From assembly GCA_016789685.1 (NCBI GenBank), contig JAEUQQ010000322.1:1-40568 (forward strand): a stretch of DNA of 40,568 nucleotides. The letters run 5' to 3'. The position numbers and the translations under genes are program-made. Below the pieces are notes generated by a model. It was not told the DNA's origin. It did no database searches and was given only the letters and a program-made list of their open reading frames with translations. The stretch comes from Acidobacteriota bacterium. GTDB taxonomy: Bacteria; Acidobacteriota; Vicinamibacteria; Vicinamibacterales; JAFNAJ01. Positions 15,408 through 24,213 of the stretch are shown here, in pieces. The first letter of the stretch is position 1. Every line of letters begins with the position of its first letter.

Positions 15408-18130
15408 CAGTGCACCGGTGCCAGCACGATCGCGTTGATGAAGAGCAGCTCGGTCGCCTCCATGAACGCGCGGTAGTTCGGGTCCTCGGTGAAAGCGACG
15501 ATGTGCCCCTGGCCCATCGGCTGGTGCACGACGAACGCCTTCTGCGCGACGAGATCCTGCGCGTCTGGCCACATCAGGCCACCCGCGACCAGCCGGTCGC
15601 GCTTCTGGAACACGCCGACGTTGGTGCCCTTGTCGAGCGTGATCGGGCGCAGCACGCGTGAGCCTTCCTGCAAGACCTGGATCTCGCCGTCGAGCCCGGC
15701 GCCCAGCCAGTGTTCGCCGTCGATCGTCACGCGCAACAGCGCGCCCGGCGTGTTCTCGGGGCGCTCGCTCAGGGGCTGGATGGCCTTCTCGTAGTCGAAG
15801 GGGATGGGCGATTTCTCTGCCTTCTTCTCATCCTGGTCGCTGGCCTCGACGTCTGGACGCCCGTCGCGCAGTTCCATCCGCGTGTCGAGCAGGCCGGTCG
15901 ATTCCCGCGCCACCCAGCGCGTGGCCTCGGCCAGCGTGATGAGCGTGCCTCCGGCCATCACCCAGTCCTTGAGGCGCCGCAGGGTCTCGCCGGCGATCGC
16001 GAAGTTGCCTGACGGCAGCACCACGACGTCGAAGTCGCGGAAGTCGACGCGCGCGAACGAGGCAACGCGCACGGCCGACACCGGCTGGTTGAATCGGCGC
16101 TCGATGACGTACCGCGCCCATCCGGCCGACAGCGACGAGGTGGGAGCATCCCACGCGAGCAGCACGCGCGGCGACCGCAGTTTCACCACCGTCCCGCTCC
16201 CGAGCGAACTGCCTGCTTCGGTGAACGCCGAGTCGATGGCCACGGCTTCAGCGCCGTGGCGCGCCACGATGGCCCCCAGCGTCGTCGCCAGGTTGGCGGC
16301 GTTGTCGGCGACGCGCACGATCGCCGTGCCAGGCGCGTACGCACGACCGCCGAGGGTGAAGCCCAGGTCGTTCGTGCGCACCGACACGCCCGCCTGCAGC
16401 GCGTCGATCACCACGTTGGCCGTGGCGCTGCCCCACGGCAGCAGGTACCCCACCTTCACGGCCGGCAGCGTCGTCGCGCGCGCGGCGAGTTCGCCGGTGA
16501 ACGCGCTCGTCCGCGCCGTGAGGGTCGCGCCAGAGGCCATGGCCTCGACGTCGAAGGCCAGCGGCAGGCTCCAGGCGGTCGTGTCGTAGATCTGATCGCC
16601 AAGGCGCTTCGTGCGGCGCCGCTCCTGCTCCTTGACGAAGGCGTCGGGCTGCGCGACGTGTGGCTCGAGCAGGTTCCGCACGAGGCGGCCGGCGGGCTGG
16701 GCGACCGGCACGACGTACGTCCCTGCGGGAAGGGTGCGCGTGCCGACCCCGATGGGCTCATCGGCGCGCTTCACCTCGAAGCCCTGCGCGACGAGCAGCC
16801 GCGCCAGGCGATCGGTGCGCGACGGATCCTTGCCGTGCGGAAGCAGGTACTGCCGCACCGGGCCGGTCTCGCCCTCGCGGATCGCGCTGCGCCGGTACTC
16901 GACGAAATCGCGCAGGAGGCGCTCACGATTCCGCGCCGTCGTCTCGAGCGTCGTGATTGCCGCGGTGAAGTGCTGCATGACCGTGTCGCGGTAGTGCAGC
17001 AGCGCCTTGTCGTTCCTCAGGAACACGAGGCCGCGTGCCGACGCCTGCTCGTACGTCATGCCGATCGAACCGTGGAAGATCGGCCACGACTCACCGTAGC
17101 CAGGGTAGAACGAGTCGTAGACTTCGCGGTTGAAGTACGCGAAGCCGCGGGCATCGAACGCGCGCGCATTCTGCCGCCCGAACTCGGTGAACCAGTCGCC
17201 CTGCGCCCTGGTGATGTGCGGATTGAGCGGGTCGGCGGGCGGCGCGAAGTAGTAGGTTGCATCGCCGCTCATCTCGTGCAGGTCGACGGTGACGTGCGGG
17301 TACCACTCGAGGAAGATCCTCGTGCGGCCGCGCGTCTCGGGCTGCGACTGCGAGAACCAGTCGCGGTTCATGTCGAACAGGTAGTGGTTGGCGCGCCCGC
17401 CCGGCCACGGCTCGTCGTGCTCGGCCGAGAACCGGTACGCATCGGGTGTCGCCGCGCGTCCCTGCGTGGTCGTCGCAACGAATCGGGCGCGGCCGTCGGG
17501 ATTCTGCAGGGGATCGATCAGCACGATCGTCTCGCGCATGATGAGGTCGACCGTGGGATCACCCGTGGCGGCCAGCAGGTGATAGGCCTCGAGCAGCGCG
17601 GCGTCGGACGACGAAATCTCGTTGCCATGCACGGCGTGGATCAACCACGCCACCGAGGGCAGGTCGCGGATGAGTTGCTCGGCCTCGCCGGCAGCCATCG
17701 TCCGGGGATCGGCGAGCTTCCTGAGGCCGGCCTTGACCGTGTCGAGTGTCGACAACCGTTCGGCGGCCCCCACGACGAGCAGCATCAGCGGGCGCCCTTC
17801 CCACGTGCGCGCGTACTCGACCAGCCGCGTGCGCCGGGGAGCCGCCGCGTGCAGGGCCCTGAGGTAGACATTGATCAAATCAGGCGAGGTGATCTCCTCA
17901 CCCACGTCGTGACCGACGACCTGCTTGAGCGTAGGGATGGCGCTGTCGTAGACGACCCCCGGCGCAAACGGCGCCAGCGCGACCGCGGGCCCCTGCGCGG
18001 CGGCGACCGCGCCGGCCACCTCCTGCGGGGCCGGCAGAGAGTCGGACGGAGCAGGCAGCGCCGCGGCGTGAACCGAAACCGCGAGGGCAGCCAGGAAGGC
18101 GAGCGGCGTACGACAGATCGGCTGGGTCAT
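15407..18130 (-). CDS. Secreted M14-family zinc metallopeptidase with large C-terminal region
   Basis: A 907-residue exported protein. The ATG at 18130 is chosen because it directly begins a signal peptide (MTQPICRTPLAFLAALAVSV); another ATG four codons upstream is possible, and no strong ribosome site separates them. The N-terminal half is an M14 carboxypeptidase domain. Zinc ligands H168 and E171 lie in HAVHGNE, the third ligand H285 lies in VDLHEMSG, and substrate-binding residues are probably in NPDGRARF and DMNRDWF. The region MTYEQASARG near residue 365 probably carries the catalytic Glu. The C-terminal half (about 450-907) contains a flavodoxin/amidotransferase-like segment (FRDFDVVVLPSGNFAIAG). 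Proteins of this layout are common in acidobacteria and are predicted periplasmic or extracellular peptidases; the exact substrate is unknown. It is convergent with the HD-GYP pair. Confidence 0.9.
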   Translation of the reverse strand: MTQPICRTPLAFLAALAVSVHAAALPAPSDSLPAPQEVAGAVAAAQGPAVALAPFAPGVVYDSAIPTLKQVVGHDVGEEITSPDLINVYLRALHAAAPRRTRLVEYARTWEGRPLMLLVVGAAERLSTLDTVKAGLRKLADPRTMAAGEAEQLIRDLPSVAWLIHAVHGNEISSSDAALLEAYHLLAATGDPTVDLIMRETIVLIDPLQNPDGRARFVATTTQGRAATPDAYRFSAEHDEPWPGGRANHYLFDMNRDWFSQSQPETRGRTRIFLEWYPHVTVDLHEMSGDATYYFAPPADPLNPHITRAQGDWFTEFGRQNARAFDARGFAYFNREVYDSFYPGYGESWPIFHGSIGMTYEQASARGLVFLRNDKALLHYRDTVMQHFTAAITTLETTARNRERLLRDFVEYRRSAIREGETGPVRQYLLPHGKDPSRTDRLARLLVAQGFEVKRADEPIGVGTRTLPAGTYVVPVAQPAGRLVRNLLEPHVAQPDAFVKEQERRRTKRLGDQIYDTTAWSLPLAFDVEAMASGATLTARTSAFTGELAARATTLPAVKVGYLLPWGSATANVVIDALQAGVSVRTNDLGFTLGGRAYAPGTAIVRVADNAANLATTLGAIVARHGAEAVAIDSAFTEAGSSLGSGTVVKLRSPRVLLAWDAPTSSLSAGWARYVIERRFNQPVSAVRVASFARVDFRDFDVVVLPSGNFAIAGETLRRLKDWVMAGGTLITLAEATRWVARESTGLLDTRMELRDGRPDVEASDQDEKKAEKSPIPFDYEKAIQPLSERPENTPGALLRVTIDGEHWLGAGLDGEIQVLQEGSRVLRPITLDKGTNVGVFQKRDRLVAGGLMWPDAQDLVAQKAFVVHQPMGQGHIVAFTEDPNYRAFMEATELLFINAIVLAPVH

Positions 18131-18176
18131 GGCGGGCGCCATGATATCCCCGACGATGCGGCGCACGAACGGTCGC

Positions 18177-18197
18177 GCGCCGGTGCCCGCCCGGCGC
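18177..18197 (-). terminator. Hairpin after the stand-alone HTH gene
   Basis: GCGCCGG (18177-18183) and CCGGCGC (18191-18197) form a perfect 7-base stem with a 7-base loop, about 40 bases after the HTH gene stop and about 50 bases before the M14 start. It may end the HTH transcript; there is no T-run. Confidence 0.35.
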
Positions 18198-18238
18198 TGC
18201 GGCATCCGTGCGCCCGTAACGGCATCGCAGCCCGGCGG

Positions 18239-18703
18239 CTACTCCCGCACGACGGCAAACAGTGGCTCGACGATGCGGTGGGCGGTGCTCGAGCTGAGCC
18301 CGAAGGTCGAGGCGAGGGCGCGCACCGAGAGGCGGCAGCCGCGGCGGTGGCTCTCGAGCCATGCCCGGCGCACCGCCTGGCGCTTCGCGGCCGGGATCAT
18401 CGGCTTCCGGCCCCGGCCGGGCGCGTCGCTGGCGACCGTCTGGACGCCGTGGGCCCGCGCGCGCGTGCGCCACAGCGCGACCGTCTGTCGCGACACACCC
18501 AGCTTGCGGGCGACGGCGCGGTCGGGCTCGCCGGCGGCCAGGGCGAGGACGATCCGTGCACGTGCCTTGAAACGGGCGGGCACACGGCGAAGCGACAGGA
18601 AGGTCTCGAGCCACTCCCGGTCGCGGGCCGTCAGCCGCAGCGGCGGCATCAGGATCACGAACGCGTGTGGTCGATGGGCACGGACGAGGGCGCGGGGGCT
18701 CAT
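18239..18703 (-). CDS. Stand-alone double helix-turn-helix protein, IS630-transposase N-terminal domain without DDE
   Basis: A 154-residue protein counted from the ATG at 18703; a later ATG at 18649 is also possible. It contains two helix-turn-helix units: HTH1 about residues 58-84 (PDRAVARKLGVSRQTVALW) and HTH2 about 124-147 (LSVRALASTFGLSSSTAHRI). They are joined by the linker APGRGRKPMI. This is exactly the DNA-binding half of IS630/Tc1-type transposases. The frame stops where the DDE catalytic domain would begin, and no DDE motif follows in any frame of the next 100 bases. I see no terminal inverted repeats. It is therefore either a transposase remnant or a domesticated DNA-binding protein. 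Codon use looks like the neighbours, which favours long residence. Function unknown. Confidence 0.65.
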   Translation of the reverse strand: MSPRALVRAHRPHAFVILMPPLRLTARDREWLETFLSLRRVPARFKARARIVLALAAGEPDRAVARKLGVSRQTVALWRTRARAHGVQTVASDAPGRGRKPMIPAAKRQAVRRAWLESHRRGCRLSVRALASTFGLSSSTAHRIVEPLFAVVRE

Positions 18704-18751
18704 CGTGGTCTTAAACGCACACCCCCCCGGTTTCGTACAGGTTGCCGCCCG

Positions 18752-18776
18752 GAAGTTACTGTCGAGTTTCAACTTC
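18752..18776. promoter_or_regulatory. Inverted repeat in the divergent HTH/typA promoter region
   Basis: GAAGTT (18752-18757) and AACTTC (18771-18776) with a 13-base spacer form a 6-base dyad between the HTH gene and typA. It could be an operator for the HTH protein or a chance repeat. Confidence 0.2.
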
Positions 18777-18794
18777 TGGCGGAACGGGGCGCAT

Positions 18795-18813
18795 CCGGCC
18801 GCCCTGAGGCCGG
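18795..18813. repeat. GC hairpin upstream of typA promoter
   Basis: CCGGCC (18795-18800) and GGCCGG (18808-18813) form a perfect 6-base stem with a 7-base loop, ending 22 bases before the typA -10 candidate. Confidence 0.3.
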
Positions 18814-18835
18814 GCGAACGAGTCGAAGACCGTTC

Positions 18836-18841
18836 TATACT
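18836..18841 (+). promoter_or_regulatory. -10 element (TATACT) of typA
   Basis: TATACT is close to the sigma-70 -10 consensus and ends only 11 bases before the typA ATG, so the transcript would have a leader of about five bases or none. No good -35 is visible. An AGG at 18845-18847 could serve as a weak ribosome site only if transcription starts further upstream. Confidence 0.4.
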
Positions 18842-18852
18842 GTCAGGTTCCT

Positions 18853-20688
18853 ATGTCTCCACGCCGCCAGTCTGTCGCCAACCCCCTCCGCCGCAATGTC
18901 GCCATCGTCGCCCACGTCGACCATGGCAAGACCACGCTGGTCGATGCCCTCTTCCAGCAGAGCGGCCTCTACCGCGACAACGAACGGGTCGTCGAACGGG
19001 CCATGGACAGCCTCGACCTCGAACGCGAGCGCGGCATCACCATCCTCGCAAAGAACACCGCGGTCCACTACCGCGACCTCCTCATCAACATCTGCGACAC
19101 CCCGGGCCACGCCGACTTCGGCGGCGAAGTGGAACGCACCCTCTCGATGGTCGACGGCGTCATCCTGCTCGTCGATGCCTCTGAGGGCCCGCTGCCGCAG
19201 ACGCGCTTCGTGCTGCGCAAGGCCCTCGAACGGCGCCTGACGCCGATCGTCGTCGTCAACAAGATCGATCGCCCCGACGCCAGGCCCCAGGAAGTCCTCA
19301 ACGAGGTCTACGACCTCTTCATCGATCTCGACGCGTCAGAGGAGCAGCTCGACTTCCCCGTCCTCTACACCAACGCGCGCGAAGGCACCGCGAGCACCGA
19401 CCCGGCCGTGCGCGGCGACGACCTGCGGCCGCTGTTCGACGCCATCGTCGATGCGATTCCGCCACCGAGCGGCGACCAGGACGCGCCGCTCCAGATGCTC
19501 ATCGCCAACCTCGATTCGAGCGACTATCTCGGCCGCATCGCCATCGGGCGCATCTTCAACGGGCGCGTGAAGGTCGGCGACGAGATCGTCGTGTGCCGCC
19601 TCGAAGGTCACCAGATGAAGACCAGGGTGACCAAGCTCTTCGCCTTCGATGGCCTCAAGCGCATCGACATCGACGCGGCCGCGGCGGGCGACATCGTCTG
19701 CCTCGCCGGGATCGAGGACATCACCATCGGCGAAACCGTCGCCAGCGCCGAGAATCCGATCGCCATTCCGCCGACCGCCGTCGATGAACCCACCGTGTCG
19801 ATGATCCTCGGCGTCAACACGTCGCCGATGGCCGGGCGCGAAGGCACCTACGTCACGTCGCGCCAGTTGCGCGAGCGGCTCGACAAGGAACTGATCGGCA
19901 ACGTGTCGATCCGCGTCGAAGAGACGGCGTCACCCGAGGCCATGAAGGTGATCGGCCGCGGCGAACTGCAGCTCTCGATTCTCATCGAGATGATGCGGCG
20001 CGAAGGCTTCGAACTGCCGGGGTCGCGCCCCGAGATCGTCACCAAGCGCACGGACGACGGGCAAACCGTCGAACCCGTCGAAGACGTCGTCATCGACGTG
20101 CCCGAAGAACACCAGGGCGTGGTGATGGCGCAGGTCGGCGCGCGCAAGGGCGTCATGACCAAGATGGTCAACCACGGCAGCGGGCGCGTGCGGCTCGAGT
20201 TCCGCATCCCGGCGCGCGGTCTCATCGGCTTCCGCTCGCAGTTCCTCACCGACACGCGCGGCACGGGCATCTTCAACCACATCTTCGCGGCGTGGGAACC
20301 CTGGGCCGGCCCCATCCCGTCGCGCACCACCGGTGCCCTGGTGGCCGACCGGCCGGGCCCGGCGACGGCATATGCGATCGCCAACCTGCAGGAGCGCGGC
20401 GAGATGTTCGTCGAGCCGGCACTCCCGGTCTACGAGGGCATGATCGTCGGCGAGAACTCGCGCAACAACGATCTCGACGTCAACATCACCAAGGAAAAGA
20501 AGCAGACCAACATGCGGGCGTCGAGCGCCGACGAGGCGATCCGGTTGATCCCGCCGCGCAAGCTCGGGCTCGAGCAGGCCATCGAGTGGATCAACGACGA
20601 CGAACTCGTCGAGGTCACGCCCAAGGCCATCCGCCTGCGCAAGCGCGTGCTCGCCTCGAACATGCGTCCGCGCAAGATCGACGAATAG
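18853..20688 (+). CDS. typA: Translational GTPase TypA/BipA
   Basis: A 611-residue ribosome-associated GTPase of the EF-G family, involved in 50S assembly and stress or cold adaptation; typical length is about 605-615. The G-domain motifs are clear: G1 AHVDHGKTT (20-28), G2 region ERGITI, G3 DTPGHADF, G4 NKID, and a G5 region near NAREG. The usual beta-barrel domain II, EF-G-like domains III and V ([20 protein letters not shown]) and the TypA-specific C-terminal domain ([10 protein letters not shown] and KPxxIRxRKR-like ending) follow. The start is the ATG at 18853, just after a -10 candidate. The second TonB-dependent receptor begins 15 bases after its stop and may be co-transcribed. Confidence 0.97.
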   Translation: MSPRRQSVANPLRRNVAIVAHVDHGKTTLVDALFQQSGLYRDNERVVERAMDSLDLERERGITILAKNTAVHYRDLLINICDTPGHADFGGEVERTLSMVDGVILLVDASEGPLPQTRFVLRKALERRLTPIVVVNKIDRPDARPQEVLNEVYDLFIDLDASEEQLDFPVLYTNAREGTASTDPAVRGDDLRPLFDAIVDAIPPPSGDQDAPLQMLIANLDSSDYLGRIAIGRIFNGRVKVGDEIVVCRLEGHQMKTRVTKLFAFDGLKRIDIDAAAAGDIVCLAGIEDITIGETVASAENPIAIPPTAVDEPTVSMILGVNTSPMAGREGTYVTSRQLRERLDKELIGNVSIRVEETASPEAMKVIGRGELQLSILIEMMRREGFELPGSRPEIVTKRTDDGQTVEPVEDVVIDVPEEHQGVVMAQVGARKGVMTKMVNHGSGRVRLEFRIPARGLIGFRSQFLTDTRGTGIFNHIFAAWEPWAGPIPSRTTGALVADRPGPATAYAIANLQERGEMFVEPALPVYEGMIVGENSRNNDLDVNITKEKKQTNMRASSADEAIRLIPPRKLGLEQAIEWINDDELVEVTPKAIRLRKRVLASNMRPRKIDE

Positions 20689-20703
20689 GAGCGCACGGGC
20701 CCG

Positions 20704-23007
20704 GTGCGTCCTCGGCTCCCCCTCCTGATCGCGGCGCTCGCCCTGGCGTGGCCGCCTGCGCAGGTGGCCGGGGCCGCGGGCCTCGACTCGCCGCGGCAGC
20801 AGCCGGGCGCCAGGCCGTCATCCATCGCCACAGGCGTGGTACGCGGCGTCGTCGTGGATGCGCGGACCGGCGACGCGCTGACCGGGGTCCACATCGCCGC
20901 CGGCCCGTCGTGCGATGCGCTCACCGACGCACAGGGCACCTTCTCGTGCCCCACGACGACGGCCGGCACACACGTCGTACGCGTCTCGATGCTCGGCTAC
21001 GTCCGCCCCGACATCGAGATCTCGCTGACAGCCGGGCAGACCATCGACCTCCGGATCGAACTCACCGAGACACCCGCGCCCCTGCATGAAACGGTCACGG
21101 TGACCCCTGACCGGTTCGCCACGCGCGATCCGGCCACGCCGGGTGAGATGACCATCACCAGCAGCGACCTTTTCGCCCTGCGTGGCGTACTCGCCGACGA
21201 CCCGCTGCGCGCCGTGCAGGCGATGCCGGGCGTCTCGTCGAACGACGATTTCAACGCCGACATCGTCATCCGTGGTGTCAGTCCACACCGCACGTCACTG
21301 CTCATCGACGGCACACGCACGCGCACCGCCGTCCATGCCCTGCAGGGGCAGGACGACTCGGGGTCGGTGTCGCTCGTCAATTCCGACCTGCTCGACCGCG
21401 TCACGGTGTCGCCGGGGGCTCGACCGCTCAGGTCCGGCGGACGTTCGAGCGGCGAGGTCGAGTTCTCGACCAGGGACGGTTCGCGCTCGTCGACACGCGT
21501 GCGCGGCATCGCCGGCGCCGCGATCGCCTCGCTTGTCGCCGAGGGCCCCCTTGGCCCATCGGGCGGCTCGGCCGGCTGGATGCTCGCCGGACGCGCCAGC
21601 TATGTCGGCTGGATCGCCAGGCGCATCGAACCGGCCACCACCACGACGTTCGTGTTCGGCGACGTCAACGCCAAGCTCACCTGGGACGCGAACCCACGCC
21701 ATCGCCTTTCGCTGCTCGCCCTCGCCGGGCGCCTGGCCATCGACGAACGCGACGATGCGCCGGGGCGCAACTCGCTGGATCACGCGCTGACGGATTCCGG
21801 CATGGCGCTGGCGTCGTCGCGCTGGCAGGCCACGCCGGCACTGACGATCCGGCACCGCGTGGCCGTGGGCGCCGATCGCTTCCACAACGAGAACGCCGCG
21901 GGCGAGGAACTCGGCCGCGGACGCAAGCTCGACGTGGCGGCCTACCACGACACCGCGTGGATGCCTGGCGCACAACTCGCCGTCGAAGGCGGCGTCATGG
22001 CGGAGCGCGCGACCGACGCGCTGCACCTGCGCCGGCTCTCGACGCGGCCGCCCTTCGTCACCGTTCTCGAGACGACGTCATCGACCCGCGACACGCTCGG
22101 TGGGCATCTGGGCGTGACTTGGACGCCGCACGCCCTGGTGACGGTCATGTCGGGGGCCCGCCTCGACGACGACTCGCTCGTGCGCGGCGGCCCCGCGGTG
22201 TCGGGATGGGCGTTGAGCGAGTGGCGCCTCTCAGACGCGTGGACCGTGCGCGGCGGCGTCACCCTGATGCACCAGTCGCCAGCGGCCGAGCAGCTCGTCG
22301 GAACTCGGGGCCACCCGTCGCTGCCCGCCGATCGCGCGGCCACGGCCGACGTGCTCGTGTCGCACCGCCTGGGCTCGGCGTGGAGGCTGCAGGTCGCCGC
22401 CTACCGCCGCGACGGCCGTGACGAGGCGCGCCTGCCGAACGCGGAGCCGCAGGTGATCGGCGGCCTGGTCCGCCCGGCGTCGGCCACTTCGCGCTGGGAC
22501 GCCCGCCTCGATTCGCGCGCCAGCGGCGCAGAGATCCTCGTGCAGCGCATGGCGCCGACGCGCCTGTCGGGGTGGCTCGCCTACGCCTACGGCCGCATGC
22601 GCGTGCACGACCGCGTCACGGGCGAGCGCTTCGCGGGCGACTTCGACCAGCGGCACGGCCTCAACGCCTATGCGGCCTGGCGCCTCTCGTACCGGACGGC
22701 TGCCGTCGCGAAGTTCCGCTACGGCTCGAACGTGCCGTTCCAGGGCTACTACGCGGCCACGGCTGCGGCCCCCGACGGCACGCCGCAGTACGTCGTGGCA
22801 GGCACGCGCAATACGGCCAGGTTGCCCGTGTATGCGCGTCTCGACCTGCGCGTGCACCGCGCCTTCACCTGCAACGCGCGTCGTCTGACGCTGTTCGGCG
22901 AGGTCCTCAACGTGCTCAACCGCACAAACTGGGGTCCGACGGGCGGCCGCAGCGCCGAGCGGCTGTTTCCGGTGGTTCCGACGGCTGGCCTGCTCGTCGA
23001 GTGGTAG
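20704..23007 (+). CDS. TonB-dependent outer-membrane receptor with carboxypeptidase-regulatory-like domain
   Basis: A 767-residue receptor starting at GTG 20704, which opens a signal peptide (MRPRLPLLIAALALAWPPAQ). GGAG lies 12 bases upstream, somewhat far. A carboxypeptidase-D regulatory-like beta-sandwich (about 40-120: GVVRGVVVDARTGDALTGV) is followed by a TonB-box-like stretch ETVTVTPDR, a plug (about 140-260, with IVIRGVSPHRTSLLIDGTR) and a beta-barrel ending in VEW. The C-terminal aromatic residue fits outer-membrane insertion. No obvious substrate signature is visible, and it lacks the His-rich loop of the other receptor. It lies 15 bases downstream of typA. Confidence 0.85.
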   Translation: MRPRLPLLIAALALAWPPAQVAGAAGLDSPRQQPGARPSSIATGVVRGVVVDARTGDALTGVHIAAGPSCDALTDAQGTFSCPTTTAGTHVVRVSMLGYVRPDIEISLTAGQTIDLRIELTETPAPLHETVTVTPDRFATRDPATPGEMTITSSDLFALRGVLADDPLRAVQAMPGVSSNDDFNADIVIRGVSPHRTSLLIDGTRTRTAVHALQGQDDSGSVSLVNSDLLDRVTVSPGARPLRSGGRSSGEVEFSTRDGSRSSTRVRGIAGAAIASLVAEGPLGPSGGSAGWMLAGRASYVGWIARRIEPATTTTFVFGDVNAKLTWDANPRHRLSLLALAGRLAIDERDDAPGRNSLDHALTDSGMALASSRWQATPALTIRHRVAVGADRFHNENAAGEELGRGRKLDVAAYHDTAWMPGAQLAVEGGVMAERATDALHLRRLSTRPPFVTVLETTSSTRDTLGGHLGVTWTPHALVTVMSGARLDDDSLVRGGPAVSGWALSEWRLSDAWTVRGGVTLMHQSPAAEQLVGTRGHPSLPADRAATADVLVSHRLGSAWRLQVAAYRRDGRDEARLPNAEPQVIGGLVRPASATSRWDARLDSRASGAEILVQRMAPTRLSGWLAYAYGRMRVHDRVTGERFAGDFDQRHGLNAYAAWRLSYRTAAVAKFRYGSNVPFQGYYAATAAAPDGTPQYVVAGTRNTARLPVYARLDLRVHRAFTCNARRLTLFGEVLNVLNRTNWGPTGGRSAERLFPVVPTAGLLVEW

Positions 23008-23075
23008 CACGCAGCGTCGCACCGGGAGGAAGGCCCGGCGAGCGGACGGCGCACGCCGCGCGATCGGCGGGCCTG

Positions 23076-23093
23076 GCCGCGTCGGGACGCGGC
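23076..23093. terminator. Hairpin between convergent receptor and EamA genes
   Basis: GCCGCGT (23076-23082) and ACGCGGC (23087-23093) with loop CGGG form a perfect 7-base stem immediately after the EamA stop codon on the minus strand. It probably serves both convergent transcripts; no T-run. Confidence 0.45.
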
Positions 23094-23094
23094 G

Positions 23095-24039
23095 CTACTC
23101 TTCTGGCGGTTGTTCGACGCGATTGCGGTTGGCGATCCGCGTCAGCGCGATGCCGACGAGGATGCAGGCAGCGCCGAGCAGTTTCGACCGCTGGATCGGC
23201 TCGTCGAGCACGACCCACGCGATGGCGAGGCCGGCGAGCGGCACCATGTTCGAAAACACCGATGTGCGCGGCGCGCCGATGCGCTGCACCGCCGTGTACC
23301 AGATCAGGTAGGCCAGGTTGATCGCCAGCAGGGCCGACACGACCGTCCCGACCCACACCCAGGGTGACAGGTCGCCCCAGGCGACGCGGCCCATCGCCGG
23401 GATGGACGCCGGCACGAAGGCGAGCATGCCGGCGACGATCGTGATGGCGTTGACGAACAGCGGCGAGTGACGCGCGAGCAGGCCGCGGCAGCCGACCGTG
23501 TATCCGGCCCAGCACGCCACCGACGTGATGATCATCAGGTCGCCCGATGCCGACTCGCCGCTGAAGCGGGCCCCGTGCCCTGCGACGAAGTAGAGGCCCA
23601 GCAGCGACAGCGCGAGGCCGGCCCAGTGGCCACGCGCGATGCGCTCGTGCCCGGCGGCCGCCGAGGCGAGCGCAATCGCGACCGGCGAGCACCCGATGAT
23701 GAGCACCGAGTTGGCCACGCTGGTTTTCGACAGCCCGACGACGAACAGGGTCTGGTAGAGGAAGTGCCCCAGCAGGCCGAGCGCGCCCATCCAGGCGAGA
23801 TCGCGCAGCGAGAGGCGTGCGAACGACGACCGCTCGCGGTCACGGTCGTCCCACCAGACGAGGGCGAGGAAGACGAGCGACGACACCACGAGCCGTACCG
23901 CGTTGAACGGCATCGGCGGGATGTGCCGGAACAGGATCTTGAGCAGGGTGTAGTTGCCGCCCCAGATGATCACCATCAGGAGCAGCAGGGCGTCCATGCC
24001 GGCGTGAGAACGGATGGTGGCCCGCAACGCGGCCCTCAT
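23095..24039 (-). CDS. EamA/DMT-family transporter
   Basis: A 314-residue inner-membrane protein with about ten transmembrane helices in two EamA repeats, the layout of drug/metabolite transporters that export small metabolites. Repeat 1 begins with LLLLMVIIWGGNYTLLKIL, with the typical WGGN motif. Repeat 2 starts near SVACWAGYTVGCRGLL, and the protein ends with LGAACILVGIALTRIANRNR. The start at 24039 (MRAALRAT) is chosen because the longer open frame to 24156 runs through a strongly structured non-coding segment. Substrate cannot be predicted. It follows the atp genes on the same strand but behind a probable transcript end. Confidence 0.88.
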   Translation of the reverse strand: MRAALRATIRSHAGMDALLLLMVIIWGGNYTLLKILFRHIPPMPFNAVRLVVSSLVFLALVWWDDRDRERSSFARLSLRDLAWMGALGLLGHFLYQTLFVVGLSKTSVANSVLIIGCSPVAIALASAAAGHERIARGHWAGLALSLLGLYFVAGHGARFSGESASGDLMIITSVACWAGYTVGCRGLLARHSPLFVNAITIVAGMLAFVPASIPAMGRVAWGDLSPWVWVGTVVSALLAINLAYLIWYTAVQRIGAPRTSVFSNMVPLAGLAIAWVVLDEPIQRSKLLGAACILVGIALTRIANRNRVEQPPEE

Positions 24040-24104
24040 GCGGCCGTCTCGTCGGGGCGCGGCCGGTGGACGGCGCAGCGTGACATGTCGACTCCAAAAC
24101 ACAA

Positions 24105-24175
24105 CGGAGACACCCGGCCGTGCGCGTCGGCCCGCGGACGACCGCGGGCGAGACACGCAGGAGCGGGTGCCTCCG
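24105..24175 (-). promoter_or_regulatory. Nested two-stem RNA structure between atpE and the EamA transporter
   Basis: An outer 12-base repeat (24105-24116 with 24164-24175; 11 exact pairs plus one G-U) encloses a perfect 8-base hairpin, GCCCGCGG (24130-24137) and CCGCGGGC (24142-24149), with a four-base loop. Read on the minus strand, the outer stem is followed by TTGTGTTTTGG, the most T-rich stretch nearby. It is therefore either a composite terminator of the nuo-atp transcript or a leader element of the EamA gene. Confidence 0.45.
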
Positions 24176-24190
24176 TCTCGATCACGACAC

Positions 24191-24207
24191 CAGGCCGCAG
24201 GGGCCTG
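24191..24207 (-). terminator. Hairpin just after atpE
   Basis: CAGGCC (24191-24196) and GGCCTG (24202-24207) form a perfect 6-base stem with a 5-base loop, seven bases after the atpE stop. No T-run follows; it may protect the 3' end of the atp mRNA. Confidence 0.4.
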
Positions 24208-24213
24208 TTTCGC

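Noticed and set aside
18131-18238. DDE remnant of an IS630 element downstream of the HTH gene
   Set aside because: No DDE-like Asp/Glu context in any frame and no terminal inverted repeats; the gap holds only a hairpin.
16256-19240. Open frame of almost 3 kb on the plus strand, antisense to the M14 peptidase gene and running into typA
   Set aside because: It has no recognisable domain and is Arg/Gly/Ala-rich, as expected for the antisense of GC-rich codons. The minus-strand M14 frame has clear zinc ligands and a signal peptide.
24130-24149. ACGA-loop hairpin resembling half of a guanidine-II (mini-ykkC) riboswitch next to an EamA transporter
   Set aside because: The ACGA loop is on the plus strand while the transporter is on the minus strand, and a second ACGR hairpin is missing.
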